Below are positions 16,917 to 25,223 of a stretch of DNA of 64,000 nucleotides, in pieces; the first letter of the stretch is position 1, and each line of letters opens with the position of its first letter. Both the position numbers and the translations under genes were made by a program. This DNA is from Martinezella miluonensis (GTDB lineage Bacteria > Pseudomonadota > Alphaproteobacteria > Rhizobiales > Rhizobiaceae): assembly GCF_900094545.1 (NCBI RefSeq), contig NZ_FMAH01000013.1:56996-120995 (forward strand), written 5' to 3'. Below the pieces are notes generated by a model, which did no database searches, was not told where the DNA came from, and worked only from the letters and a program-made list of their open reading frames with translations.

Positions 16917-17987
16917 ATGGCATCCGTCGAACTGCACAACATTCACAAGGCCTATGGGGCGCTCACGGTCATCCACGATATTTCGCTGGCGATTGACGAC
17001 GGCGAGTTCATAGCGCTGGTCGGTCCCTCGGGCTGCGGCAAGTCCACGCTGTTGCGCATGATCGCAGGGCTCGAGGAAATCACCGATGGCCACGTTTCGA
17101 TCGGCGGGCAGGTGGTCAACGCCATGACGCCGCGCGAGCGCAACATCGCCATGGTCTTCCAGTCCTATGCGCTTTATCCGCACATGACGGTCGCCGAGAA
17201 TATGGGCTTCAACCTGAAGCTCTCGGGCGAGACCAGGCAGACCATCGAGCAGCGGGTCAGTGAAGCCGCGCGCATGCTCGATCTCACAAAACTGCTCGAC
17301 CGCAAACCGGCGCAGCTTTCCGGCGGTCAGCGCCAGCGCGTCGCTATGGGCCGGGCCATCGTGCGCAATCCGGCCGTCTTCCTGTTCGACGAGCCGCTCT
17401 CCAATCTCGATGCGAAGCTGCGCGTACAGATGCGCTCCGAAATCAAGGCACTGCATCAGAAGGTGCAGACCACCTCGATCTACGTGACCCACGACCAGAT
17501 CGAGGCCATGACGCTGGCCGATCGCATCGTGGTGCTGAATCAGGGCCGCATCGAACAGCAGGGCACGCCGATCGAGCTTTACCGCAAGCCGGCCAATCTC
17601 TTCGTCGCCGGTTTCATCGGCTCGCCGGCCATGAATTTCCTCGACGGCGTAGTGGAAGGCATCGAGGGTGCCCCTGCCGTACGACTGAAGGACAGCACGC
17701 CGGTGCGGATCGCCGACGAACGCAAGGTGAAGGCCGGCCAGAGCGTGAAGATCGGCCTGCGGCCGGAACATCTGAGCCTTGCCAGCGGCGGTTCGCCGCT
17801 CACCGGCCAGACGCTGCTGGTAGAGCCGACCGGCGCGCAGACGCATGTGCTGTTCGACCTTGCCGGCGAACAGGTAACGGCCGTCGTCGATGGCGAGGCG
17901 CCGGTGCGCTATGGCCAGCCGTTGAACGTCTCGGTGAGCCCGGAGCAGGTCTACGTCTTCGACGCCTCAAGTGGCCTGGCTCTTTAG
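16917..17987 (+). CDS. Sugar ABC transporter ATP-binding protein (MalK/UgpC type)
   Basis: The start at 16917 (MASVELHNIHKAYG) is chosen because it gives the normal N-terminus and a 356-residue protein. It has Walker A GPSGCGKST, the signature LSGGQRQRVAMGRA, Walker B FLFDEPLSNLD and the switch His in VTHDQIEA. After about residue 240 comes the regulatory TOBE/OB region typical of MalK-type subunits, which may serve more than one importer; it could also power the orphan binding protein at 8.7 kb. Its stop overlaps the convergent DUF427 gene by 4 nt. Confidence 0.92.
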   Translation: MASVELHNIHKAYGALTVIHDISLAIDDGEFIALVGPSGCGKSTLLRMIAGLEEITDGHVSIGGQVVNAMTPRERNIAMVFQSYALYPHMTVAENMGFNLKLSGETRQTIEQRVSEAARMLDLTKLLDRKPAQLSGGQRQRVAMGRAIVRNPAVFLFDEPLSNLDAKLRVQMRSEIKALHQKVQTTSIYVTHDQIEAMTLADRIVVLNQGRIEQQGTPIELYRKPANLFVAGFIGSPAMNFLDGVVEGIEGAPAVRLKDSTPVRIADERKVKAGQSVKIGLRPEHLSLASGGSPLTGQTLLVEPTGAQTHVLFDLAGEQVTAVVDGEAPVRYGQPLNVSVSPEQVYVFDASSGLAL

Positions 17988-18361
17988 GTAACGATGTCGA
18001 TGGAATCGACGCGATCGGGATAGAAGGCCATGTATTCCTTGATCTGGCTGACCGAGGGATAGGGGTTCTCGTAGGTCCAGATGGCGTTCACCGAGCGCTC
18101 GCCGCCGGCGGGGATGCTGTAGTAGGAGCATTCGCCCTTGTAGGGACAATAGGTTTCGTGACTGGTCCGTTCCAGCAACGACATGTCGATATCCTTGCGC
18201 GGGACATAGATGACGACCGGGTAGGATGCTTCCTTGAGAGCCAACGCCTCATGCGTGTCGGCAATCGTCTTGCCGGCGACCGAAACGGTGACATGCGCAT
18301 GCTTCTCCTCGATCGTGATGGGATGATCGGGACCGGGGATCCTGACTGGCTTTTCCGACAT
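17984..18361 (-). CDS. DUF427 family protein
   Basis: This 125-residue cytoplasmic protein matches DUF427, with the motifs HVTVSVAGKTIADT, YVPRKDIDMSLLE, TYCPYKGECSYYSI and AIWTYENPYPSV in family order. The family is a small beta-barrel domain of unknown function. It is transcribed toward the ABC ATPase gene and overlaps its stop by 4 nt. There is no evident link to sugar transport. Confidence 0.85.
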   Translation of the reverse strand: MSEKPVRIPGPDHPITIEEKHAHVTVSVAGKTIADTHEALALKEASYPVVIYVPRKDIDMSLLERTSHETYCPYKGECSYYSIPAGGERSVNAIWTYENPYPSVSQIKEYMAFYPDRVDSIDIVT

Positions 18362-18469
18362 GATGGCTCCTGGGGTGAGGCGTCGGGCAAAGCCACCGCA
18401 GCGACAGAGGTGCCCAACAATTTGCGTTCGGAAAGGGATATAGGAAGCGGGCTGGCGATTGTCAGGGCT

Positions 18470-19093
18470 TTACCGCAATTCCGTCTTCGGCGCTCCCCAG
18501 CGCAGCCCGTCCATCAGCAGCCCCACGAGGCGGCGGGCGCGATCGTGCCATTCCGGCGAATTGGGCATGGAATAGGTGCCCGACAGCGCGTGCAGCACAT
18601 CGGTGCTGTCGACATCGGTGCGGATGGAGCCTGCGGCGACCGCCTGTGCGATCAGGCCCGAGAGCGCCACCGGCACCCGGCCATAGCTATCGGCAAAGAG
18701 CTTGGAATTGCTGTTGAGAAGGATGCGAAGGCTATCGGCCATGCCGCGCTTCGTGGCGATATATCCGACGAAGCGATGCATCCATTCCTCCAGGGCCTGG
18801 TCGGGGGCGAGCTTCGTCGAAAGCTCGCCGGCGGCATCGCAGAGCGCTTCGACTTCGTGGCGATAGACGGCTTCGACCAGATGCTCCCGGCTGGGGAAAT
18901 GGCGATAGAGCGTCCCGATCCCGACACCAGCCTGCCGGGCGATATCCTCGAGCGAGGTGACGGTGCCGTGGCTGGCAAAGGCTTGCGCAGCGACCTCGAT
19001 CAGCTTGTCACGGTTGCGGCGCGCATCGGCACGGGGGCGTCTGCCTTCGTTCGGCACGGTATCCTTCTGTTCCGGCAACGGCTTGCCTGCCAA
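18470..19093 (-). CDS. TetR-family transcriptional regulator
   Basis: Translation appears to begin at a TTG codon (19093), because AAGGAG lies 8 nt upstream and no ATG is near. The 207-residue product has the TetR helix-turn-helix at about 50-70 (TSLEDIARQAGVGIGTLYRH), preceded by RADARRNRDKLIEVAAQAF, and a C-terminal ligand domain with a conserved RILLNSNSKLF helix. It is read alone, with no clear divergent target; the 175-bp region upstream holds nothing else recognisable. Effector and targets are unknown. Confidence 0.85.
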   Translation of the reverse strand: MAGKPLPEQKDTVPNEGRRPRADARRNRDKLIEVAAQAFASHGTVTSLEDIARQAGVGIGTLYRHFPSREHLVEAVYRHEVEALCDAAGELSTKLAPDQALEEWMHRFVGYIATKRGMADSLRILLNSNSKLFADSYGRVPVALSGLIAQAVAAGSIRTDVDSTDVLHALSGTYSMPNSPEWHDRARRLVGLLMDGLRWGAPKTELR

Positions 19094-19268
19094 CTTATGC
19101 TCCTTGCGGACGCCGCATGAATATCTCGTCTGCCCGTCACGTAGCGTGCGGCGACGTCTTCTCTATGGCCATGTACTGCAGAGTGTTACCGCATTCGGCA
19201 GCGAGGCGCTATTGCCGCGCGCATGGATCGGACATCCGAGAGAGTGTGTGTCTGGTTTTCTGCCCAGT

Positions 19269-21104
19269 TTACCGTGAGGGTGCGCCGAAATGGTTGGGGC
19301 CGAAACTTGGGCCAAGGTTTGGGCTTTGCCCAAAGCTGGCGAAGGGTGGCGGCGGAGCGTTGCGCGCCGCCGGAACATCGAGATAGCTCATGATGTTCTC
19401 GACGTGGTTCACCTGCGAGCGCAGGCTGTCGAGCGACTTGCCCGTCAGGTTCGTGCCTGCCGGCAATTGCGCCGTCAGCGGATTTTCATAGCGGCCGTTG
19501 ACGCGCAGTTCGTAGTAGAGGTGCGGGCCGGTGGAATAGCCCGTCGAGCCGACATAGGCGATGGTCTGACCTTGGGTGACGCGCTGGCCGACGCGCAGGT
19601 CCGACGGCGTGGCGGAAATATGGGCATAGGTGGTTTCATAGCCGCCGTCGTGGCGAATGCGGACATATTTGCCGTAGCCGGTTTCCCAGGAAATCTTCTC
19701 GACGATGCCGTCGCCGGCGGCCTGGATCGGGCTGCCCATCGGTGCGCGGAAATCGACGCCGTTGTGGAACTTCTTCACCCCGAGAATGGGATGGACGCGC
19801 CAGGCGAAGCCGTCGCCCAGCGTGCCGTTCGGCACGGGACGATGGACAAGCGATTTCGCGATCGAATGACCGCCCTCGTCGTAGAATTCCGAGGGGCCTT
19901 CGCCGCCGTTCTTATGCAGATAGAAGCGGTGCGTGTCGCCATCGGCATGGAATTCGATGAACATCAGCTCGCTCCGGCCATCCTCTGCTTTGCGGAAGAG
20001 CAGGTCGACACTGTCGGGCGCGTCCTCGATGCTGGTGAGCGAAATATCCTTGGCCTTTGCCAGCTTGACGAGCTGCGAGGCGCATTCCTTGGTCAGTCCG
20101 GCCTTTTCGAGCTTGGCGCTGACCGCCGCTTCGTTGCTGTCGTCGACATCCTTCAGATCGACGGCGGCCACTTCCGAAGAGGACGGCGCGTCGGCCTGGC
20201 TTTCGCTATAGAGCGCGGAAAACAGCCGGTCGTTGGCCATCGGCACGAAGCTGTCGGCATCGTCGCGTGCGACGACCCGCTCCGGTGTCTTGTCGCCGCT
20301 CAGGCGAGCCATGATCAGCTTCGGGCGAGAGGCGGGGCTCTTCTTCTCCAGCAGCAGTTCCAGGCTGTCGCCCGGGGAAACCGTATCGGTTTCGAGCGCG
20401 CGCTGCAGCTCGTCGCCGGCGTCGCTGCTGAGGCCAGCGGATGCCAGGATATCCTGAAGATCCTGCTTGTCCTTCGGCATGGATACCAGCCGGCGGAATT
20501 CGCGGCCGGGCTCCCCGGTTGTCGCCCTCGAGACGCTGACGTTCAGTGGCACGCCGCGAACGGGGAAGCGCGAGCGACGGACGGCGTCATAATGCGTTGC
20601 CTGCGGATAGATCCCGTGGCGGATATCCGACAGCGACGGCGCTGAGAACGCGACCTCTTCCGCGCGTTCGCGGGCATAGGAGGCATTGATAGTGCCGGCA
20701 CTGCTGCGCGCGCTTTCGGACTCGTCGGATTTAAACACCAGCGTCGTGCGGTGATAGGTGAAAATGCGGGTTTCGCCGCTCGAAAGCTTTTCGGCCACCT
20801 GCGCGAAGCGCGCGCCATCGAAACGCTGTTTCGCGGCCAGTCGGGTGCTCTTGTGCATCGCCGGTTGCGACGGCGCCAGCTGGGCCGTGTGCACAGGTAC
20901 CGCCTGTTCGATCTCGTGACGCGCCAGCAGCGGATAGAGCACGGCGGCGAGCAGGCCGAAGGATGCGGTGCCGGCCAGTCCGATGGCGATCAGATGACGC
21001 AGATGCGCGGAACGCGGCAGAAAAGGAATATGAAAATCGTGATGAGGCCGCGCCTGGATCGCCGCTTCTGCAGGAAATTGGATGCGCAATGGACTTTCGG
21101 CCAT
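19269..21104 (-). CDS. M23/LytM-domain peptidoglycan peptidase homologue
   Basis: This 611-residue protein has a short cytoplasmic N-terminus, one membrane helix at about 38-60 (GLAGTASFGLLAAVLYPLLA), a long periplasmic region and a C-terminal LytM domain (about 420-560). In that domain the HxxxD zinc motif is present (H447, D451), as are H495 (YAHIS) and H528. The usual HxH motif, however, reads H-L-Y (GPHLYYE), so the third zinc ligand of LytM is a tyrosine. It may cut peptidoglycan cross-links weakly, or act as a non-catalytic activator like EnvC/NlpD. The ATG at 21104 is well placed. It is likely involved in cell division or polar growth. Confidence 0.8.
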   Translation of the reverse strand: MAESPLRIQFPAEAAIQARPHHDFHIPFLPRSAHLRHLIAIGLAGTASFGLLAAVLYPLLARHEIEQAVPVHTAQLAPSQPAMHKSTRLAAKQRFDGARFAQVAEKLSSGETRIFTYHRTTLVFKSDESESARSSAGTINASYARERAEEVAFSAPSLSDIRHGIYPQATHYDAVRRSRFPVRGVPLNVSVSRATTGEPGREFRRLVSMPKDKQDLQDILASAGLSSDAGDELQRALETDTVSPGDSLELLLEKKSPASRPKLIMARLSGDKTPERVVARDDADSFVPMANDRLFSALYSESQADAPSSSEVAAVDLKDVDDSNEAAVSAKLEKAGLTKECASQLVKLAKAKDISLTSIEDAPDSVDLLFRKAEDGRSELMFIEFHADGDTHRFYLHKNGGEGPSEFYDEGGHSIAKSLVHRPVPNGTLGDGFAWRVHPILGVKKFHNGVDFRAPMGSPIQAAGDGIVEKISWETGYGKYVRIRHDGGYETTYAHISATPSDLRVGQRVTQGQTIAYVGSTGYSTGPHLYYELRVNGRYENPLTAQLPAGTNLTGKSLDSLRSQVNHVENIMSYLDVPAARNAPPPPFASFGQSPNLGPSFGPNHFGAPSR

Positions 21105-21236
21105 GAAGTGAGGAACCCTGCAGATTGCGGTGGGCCCAAACTAGGGCAAATCATGGCAAAATCTAGGCAAGTATTACGAGTCTGTTAATTGCCGTGATCG
21201 TCCACAGGCCCAGATTCGCGCGTTGCAAATGATTCG

Positions 21237-22595
21237 TCAACTGAAGATGGTGTCGAACAGCAGCTTGAAGTTCAGCACCAGTATGATGGCGGCCACCAGC
21301 CAGGAGAGAACGGCAATACTTCTGGAGACGACGAAACTCCCCATTTTGTCGCGATTCGTCACGAATTGGACCAATGGAACAACGGCGAAGGGCAATTGCA
21401 TGGACAGAATAACCTGACTGAGCACGAGCAGGTTGGCGGTGCCTTTTTCACCATAAATTGCAGTCACGAATACAACCGGAATAATTGCAAGACCGCGCGT
21501 CAAAAGTCGCCTTGCCCAGTGCGGAATCCGCAGGCGAAGGAAGCCTTCCATCACAATTTGGCCGGCTAGCGTCGCGGTAACGGTCGAATTGAGGCCTGAG
21601 GCGAGCAGCGCGATCGCAAAGAGGGTGGAGGCGATGCCGAGGCCGAGCAGCGGCGAGAGCAGCTCGAAGGCTTGGCCGATCTCGGCAACGTCGGCATGGC
21701 CGCTATTGTGGAAGGCCGCGGCCGCGACGATCAGGATCGCGGCATTGACGAAGAGTGCCAGCATCAGCGCGACGGTGCTATCGACAGTCGCCCATTTGAT
21801 GGCGTCGCGGCGGCCCTCGTCATTGCGCTTGTAGGCGCGGGTCTGCACGATCGAGGAATGCAGGTAGAGATTATGCGGCATCACGGTCGCACCGATGATG
21901 CCCATGGCGATGTAAAGCATCTCGTGGTTGATGACGATTTCGGGCGAGGGGATGAAGCCGTCGAGAATGGCCGCGATCGGCGGTGCGGCCGCGGCGATCT
22001 GCACGGCAAAGCAGGTGGCGATGACGATCAGCAGCGCGATCACGAAGGCTTCGAGATAACGGAAGCCCTTGTTCATCAGAAGCAGCAGCAGGAAAGTGTC
22101 GAGCGCGGTGATCAGTGCGCCGCCGATCAGCGGAATTCCGAAAAGCAGCTGCAGGGCGATTGCCGTGCCGATGACTTCGGCGAGGTCGCAGGCGATGATG
22201 GCGAGCTCGCAGGCAAACCACAGAGCCAGATTGACAGGCCTTGGATAATGATCGCGGCAGGCTTGGGCGAGATCGCGCCCGGTGACGATGCCGAGCCTTG
22301 CCGACAGCGCCTGCAGCAGGATCGCCATCAGATTGGAGAGCATGATGACGGCGAGAAGCGTGTAGCCGAACTGCGCGCCGCCGGCGAGGTCCGTCGCCCA
22401 ATTGCCGGGGTCCATGTAGCCGACGGAGATCATGTAGCCCGGTCCGATGAACGCCAGCAGGCGTCGTATCCAGCTGCCGCCATGCGGCACTTTCACCGTG
22501 GCATTGACTTCAGGAAGGCTTGGGCGGTCGTCTTCATCACGGCTGGCGAACTTCCATGCGCGCTGTCGCGCAGTGGCTTCCTGAAATTGCGTCAT
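21237..22595 (-). CDS. mntH: Nramp-family divalent metal transporter
   Basis: This 452-residue protein has about 11 membrane helices. The metal-binding motif DPGNWATD is in helix 1 and MPHNLYLHS in helix 6, both diagnostic of bacterial MntH, which imports Mn(II) (and Fe(II)) with protons. Its gene stands alone. Upstream on its strand a promoter can be drawn with TTGCAT (22657-22662) and TATTTG (22634-22639) 17 bp apart, in an AT-rich stretch with repeated GCATA/GCATAA words where a metal-responsive repressor could bind. The repressor site is a guess. Confidence 0.9.
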   Translation of the reverse strand: MTQFQEATARQRAWKFASRDEDDRPSLPEVNATVKVPHGGSWIRRLLAFIGPGYMISVGYMDPGNWATDLAGGAQFGYTLLAVIMLSNLMAILLQALSARLGIVTGRDLAQACRDHYPRPVNLALWFACELAIIACDLAEVIGTAIALQLLFGIPLIGGALITALDTFLLLLLMNKGFRYLEAFVIALLIVIATCFAVQIAAAAPPIAAILDGFIPSPEIVINHEMLYIAMGIIGATVMPHNLYLHSSIVQTRAYKRNDEGRRDAIKWATVDSTVALMLALFVNAAILIVAAAAFHNSGHADVAEIGQAFELLSPLLGLGIASTLFAIALLASGLNSTVTATLAGQIVMEGFLRLRIPHWARRLLTRGLAIIPVVFVTAIYGEKGTANLLVLSQVILSMQLPFAVVPLVQFVTNRDKMGSFVVSRSIAVLSWLVAAIILVLNFKLLFDTIFS

Positions 22596-22979
22596 GAGGG
22601 GCTCCGGGAGGATCGAACTGCGAGGTTACTAAACAAATATGGCAGATAACAAATTTATGCAATATGCTATATTTCTTAGTTTTAGCTTTTTATCGAGCCG
22701 CGATTGCCGTGCTCACACGATTTCTGGCAGCGGCGATGGTCGCGTGCCGTGGATCTCCGGTGCCGATCGCGTCCGTCGATTCGCAAGGGGAAACATGGCA
22801 GGCCCGAGCGACCTGATGCGCGGCGCGCAATCAAGGCGAGGATGCTGCTTGAATGAATATGGGGAGGGTCGATAGCCTATCGGCGGTGATAGGTTCGGCC
22901 GGGACGACCGATATTGTGATGAATTGTCATCGCGCTTTTCGCGTCGCTGCCGACGGCAGGCCGGGCGTTATATATTGAA
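22596..22979. other. Intergenic region upstream of the Nramp gene
   Basis: The first 90 bp contain the likely promoter of the Nramp gene (22634-22662, minus strand). A 78-codon plus-strand frame at 22639-22875 has no ribosome-binding site and no recognisable product. From about 22700 to the hairpin at 22980 I see nothing functional. Confidence 0.4.
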
Positions 22980-23015
22980 AGCCTTCCGTTGCGTCACACG
23001 AGGCAACGGAAGGCT
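22980..23015 (-). terminator. Hairpin terminator after the dioxygenase-like gene
   Basis: AGCCTTCCGTTGC and GCAACGGAAGGCT form a perfect 13-bp stem with a 10-nt loop, 15 nt past the stop codon. On the minus strand it is followed by TTCAATATAT, a weak T tract. Confidence 0.6.
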
Positions 23016-23030
23016 GCTTTCGGTTAGCGC

Positions 23031-23780
23031 CTATTCGGCAGCGTCATGCTTGGAAATGGAATCGCGGACGACGCCATATTGGCTACCCCAGCGGTCGGTC
23101 ATTTCGTGGCGAATATCCCAGAGGTCGGGGAAGAAGCGGTGGCGTGCGCCGGCCTGCAGCAGCTCGACCGGGCGTCCCTTCAGGGATTTCGAGCCGAGCC
23201 CGATGGAGCGCTGGATCAGATACATGTGGTTGGCGCGGAATTTCTGGAACAGCTCGTCATATTCCACCAGGGCTTCCGCGACCACATAGCTGTCGCCGTG
23301 ATCGTACTTGCCATCATAGATATCGGCGATCGTCAGGCCGGGCGCATCGAGATAATTCGTCTTGAAGGCGTGCCAGAGATCGGGCGGCATGCGCAGCAGG
23401 AACTTGAAGCCGGGCGATTCCTGGCCGCTGCCGTTGCCGAGCTGCAGGCGGATTTCCTGGTATTCCTTCGGCGACATGGTTTCCAGGAGGTCGAGCTGAG
23501 CCGTCATCATGCGCATGATCCGATGCACGCGGCCCATCAGCGTCACGACGCGATGCGTGTTGCGCTCCTCCATGAAGCCGATGACATCGACCAGCGAATA
23601 GGCCATCAGCTTCATCCAGAGTTCTTCCACCTGATGAACGATCTGGAATTGCAGTTCGTCGCCGTTGACCATGCCGTTCAACGGCTTCTGACAGGCGAGC
23701 AGTTTATCACATTGCAGATAGACGCCGTAGTCGAGCATGTCAGGCGCCTCGATGCGGGCGTAGTAGTCTTGCTTCTGCAT
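23031..23780 (-). CDS. Tryptophan 2,3-dioxygenase-like heme protein
   Basis: The start at 23780 gives 249 residues. The fold matches tryptophan dioxygenase: YGVYLQCDKLL near the N-terminus, FQIVHQVEELWMKLM with the distal-site His (H49), LLETMSPKEYQEIR, and RANHMYLIQRSIG with the likely heme-ligand His (H185), ending in FFPDLWDIR. The glycine-rich GTGGSSG substrate loop, which normally follows the heme His, is absent; the residues there are GSKSLKGRPVELLQ. It may therefore be a TDO-family enzyme with another indole substrate or chemistry. A divergent Lrp-type regulator 148 bp away suggests amino-acid control. No kynurenine pathway genes are adjacent. Confidence 0.75.
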   Translation of the reverse strand: MQKQDYYARIEAPDMLDYGVYLQCDKLLACQKPLNGMVNGDELQFQIVHQVEELWMKLMAYSLVDVIGFMEERNTHRVVTLMGRVHRIMRMMTAQLDLLETMSPKEYQEIRLQLGNGSGQESPGFKFLLRMPPDLWHAFKTNYLDAPGLTIADIYDGKYDHGDSYVVAEALVEYDELFQKFRANHMYLIQRSIGLGSKSLKGRPVELLQAGARHRFFPDLWDIRHEMTDRWGSQYGVVRDSISKHDAAE

Positions 23781-23928
23781 CTTCGTTCCCTTTGTTCCGG
23801 CCTCCGACCGACAAGCATGTTTGCCTTTCACAAGGATAAGCAATTTGCCTTGAACATTGTTCCTATTTGTCATTCATAATTGCAGAATGGGAGTACGATC
23901 GGCTCCTGTAGCCAAAATGGAGAGAACG

Positions 23929-24399
23929 ATGGAGTTGGATGCGCTCGATCACAAGATCATTGCCGCGCTGGAGGCTGACGCCCGCATCTCGTTTGCGGCG
24001 CTCGCCGATCTCGTGGGGCTCAGCAAGACGCCGTGCTGGAAGCGGGTAAAGGCGCTGGAGGAGGCAGGCGTGATCCGGGGATACAGGGCGCTTCTAGATC
24101 CGCCCCGGCTCGGCTTCGGCCTCGAGGCCTTCGTGCAGGTATCGATCGACGTCGAGCGGTTCGATGCCTTCGAGACCGCCGTCCGTCGCCATCCCCTGAT
24201 ATGGCGCTGCCACGCGACGACGGGCGAGGCCGATTATCTCCTGCATATTCTGGCGACCGACATGGCGGCGCTCGATCGGCTGCTGCGGCAGGAGCTCAAC
24301 AGGCTTCCCGGCGTCCGACATACCGTGACATCGATGTCGACGCGGGAGATCAAGTCGGACATCTCGCTGGCCGAGGCCATGCGACACGCCGGCGGTTAG
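23929..24399 (+). CDS. Lrp/AsnC-family transcriptional regulator
   Basis: The ATG at 23929 has GGAGAG 4 nt upstream and gives 156 residues, the usual Lrp size. The N-terminal helix-turn-helix is ISFAALADLVGLSKTPCWKRVKALE written across residues 17-41, and the C-terminal part is the ligand-binding RAM domain (FVQVSIDVERFDAFE, HATTGEADYLLHI, RLPGVRHTVTSMSTREIK). Such proteins sense amino acids. Being divergent from the tryptophan-dioxygenase-like gene, it is the likely regulator of that gene, perhaps responding to tryptophan or a relative. Confidence 0.9.
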   Translation: MELDALDHKIIAALEADARISFAALADLVGLSKTPCWKRVKALEEAGVIRGYRALLDPPRLGFGLEAFVQVSIDVERFDAFETAVRRHPLIWRCHATTGEADYLLHILATDMAALDRLLRQELNRLPGVRHTVTSMSTREIKSDISLAEAMRHAGG

Positions 24400-24407
24400 C
24401 CGCTAGA

Positions 24408-25022
24408 TCACCTTAGCCGCATGGAGCCGACCAAGCTGCGGATCAGCCTCTCTCCTATATCGACCAAAGGGAAGGATTTGCTCGATCGGAGCCATTCGGC
24501 GAGCAGGCCATTCATGGAACACTGAATGGCGCGGGCGGCGGCATCGGGGGTCCATAGCGGCGCAAGCGTGTTCTGTTGGTCGGACATCTCGATCAGTCGC
24601 TGCAGCTTGCCGAACATTTGCTGGTTGGCGGTAACGATTCTCTGGGCGGCGTCAGAACGGTGCTTGGTGAATTCGCAGCCGAGGATCATGATGGCGAAGA
24701 CCTGCTGCAGGTGTTCGTCCTTGGCAAGATTCTGCAGAACTTGGATTGTGCCCTGCTCGATCAGTCCGAGCGGGTCGTCATGGCCGTGCTCGATCGCATA
24801 GTCGACGATGGTTTCCTGCGGCAGACGGATTTCGCTATGCAAGGCCGTCAGGACCTCGGCCTTGTCCTTGAAATGCCAATAGATCGCGCCGCGCGTTACG
24901 CCGGCGCGTTGGGCGATCTTTTCGAGGCTGGAGCCGCTGACGCCGTTTTCATAGAAAATGTCGGCGGCCGCGGCCAAAACTTCCTCTCTCGTCTTGGCTG
25001 CGTCTTCCTTGGTTCTGCGCAT
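24408..25022 (-). CDS. TetR/AcrR-family efflux repressor
   Basis: This 204-residue protein is preceded by AAGGAGGA. The helix-turn-helix is at about 30-50 (SLEKIAQRAGVTRGAIYWHF), the classic AcrR form, and the C-terminal half (FAIMILGCEFTK, MNGLLAEWLRS) matches the multidrug-binding domain of the AcrR/TtgR/AmeR group. It diverges from an adaptor/RND pump operon. The shared 201-bp region holds a 24-bp palindrome very like the known AcrR operator, overlapping a promoter for the pump genes. Role: repressor of that pump, released by drugs or plant compounds. Confidence 0.9.
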   Translation of the reverse strand: MRRTKEDAAKTREEVLAAAADIFYENGVSGSSLEKIAQRAGVTRGAIYWHFKDKAEVLTALHSEIRLPQETIVDYAIEHGHDDPLGLIEQGTIQVLQNLAKDEHLQQVFAIMILGCEFTKHRSDAAQRIVTANQQMFGKLQRLIEMSDQQNTLAPLWTPDAAARAIQCSMNGLLAEWLRSSKSFPLVDIGERLIRSLVGSMRLR

Positions 25023-25104
25023 GTTCCTCCTTGAAGTTTCCGCGAGACGAAGGGGGCATGTCGTCTCACTCTATATGTTTGATTTTATATCCTAATATCC
25101 GAAG

Positions 25105-25116
25105 ACCACATGTGGT
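25105..25116. promoter_or_regulatory. 12-bp palindrome in the efflux intergenic region
   Basis: ACCACATGTGGT is perfectly symmetric and lies 83 bp upstream of the TetR start. It is unlike the AcrR-type operator at 25156, so if functional it would bind a second regulator. Confidence 0.3.
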
Positions 25117-25153
25117 TCCCGATATCGACCATAAAAGTCACGTCGATTTGATA

Positions 25154-25183
25154 TTTACAATCATTCATGAATGTTTGTATATT
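25154..25183 (+). promoter_or_regulatory. Efflux-pump promoter containing an AcrR-like operator
   Basis: TTTACA (25154-25159) and TATATT (25178-25183) are 18 bp apart. Within them, 25156-25179 is a 24-bp palindrome with arms TACAATCATTCA and TGAATGTTTGTA (11 of 12 pairs). Length and ends match the 24-bp E. coli AcrR operator, which begins TACATACATT and ends GAATGTATGTA. A repressor here would block polymerase directly. Confidence 0.75.
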
Positions 25184-25223
25184 GCGCTGCAATAAAAATG
25201 TCGAATCTCACGGTGATTTTTCC

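Noticed and set aside
22639..22875. 78-codon frame upstream of the Nramp gene
   Set aside because: No ribosome-binding site, mixed composition, and it overlaps the likely Nramp promoter.
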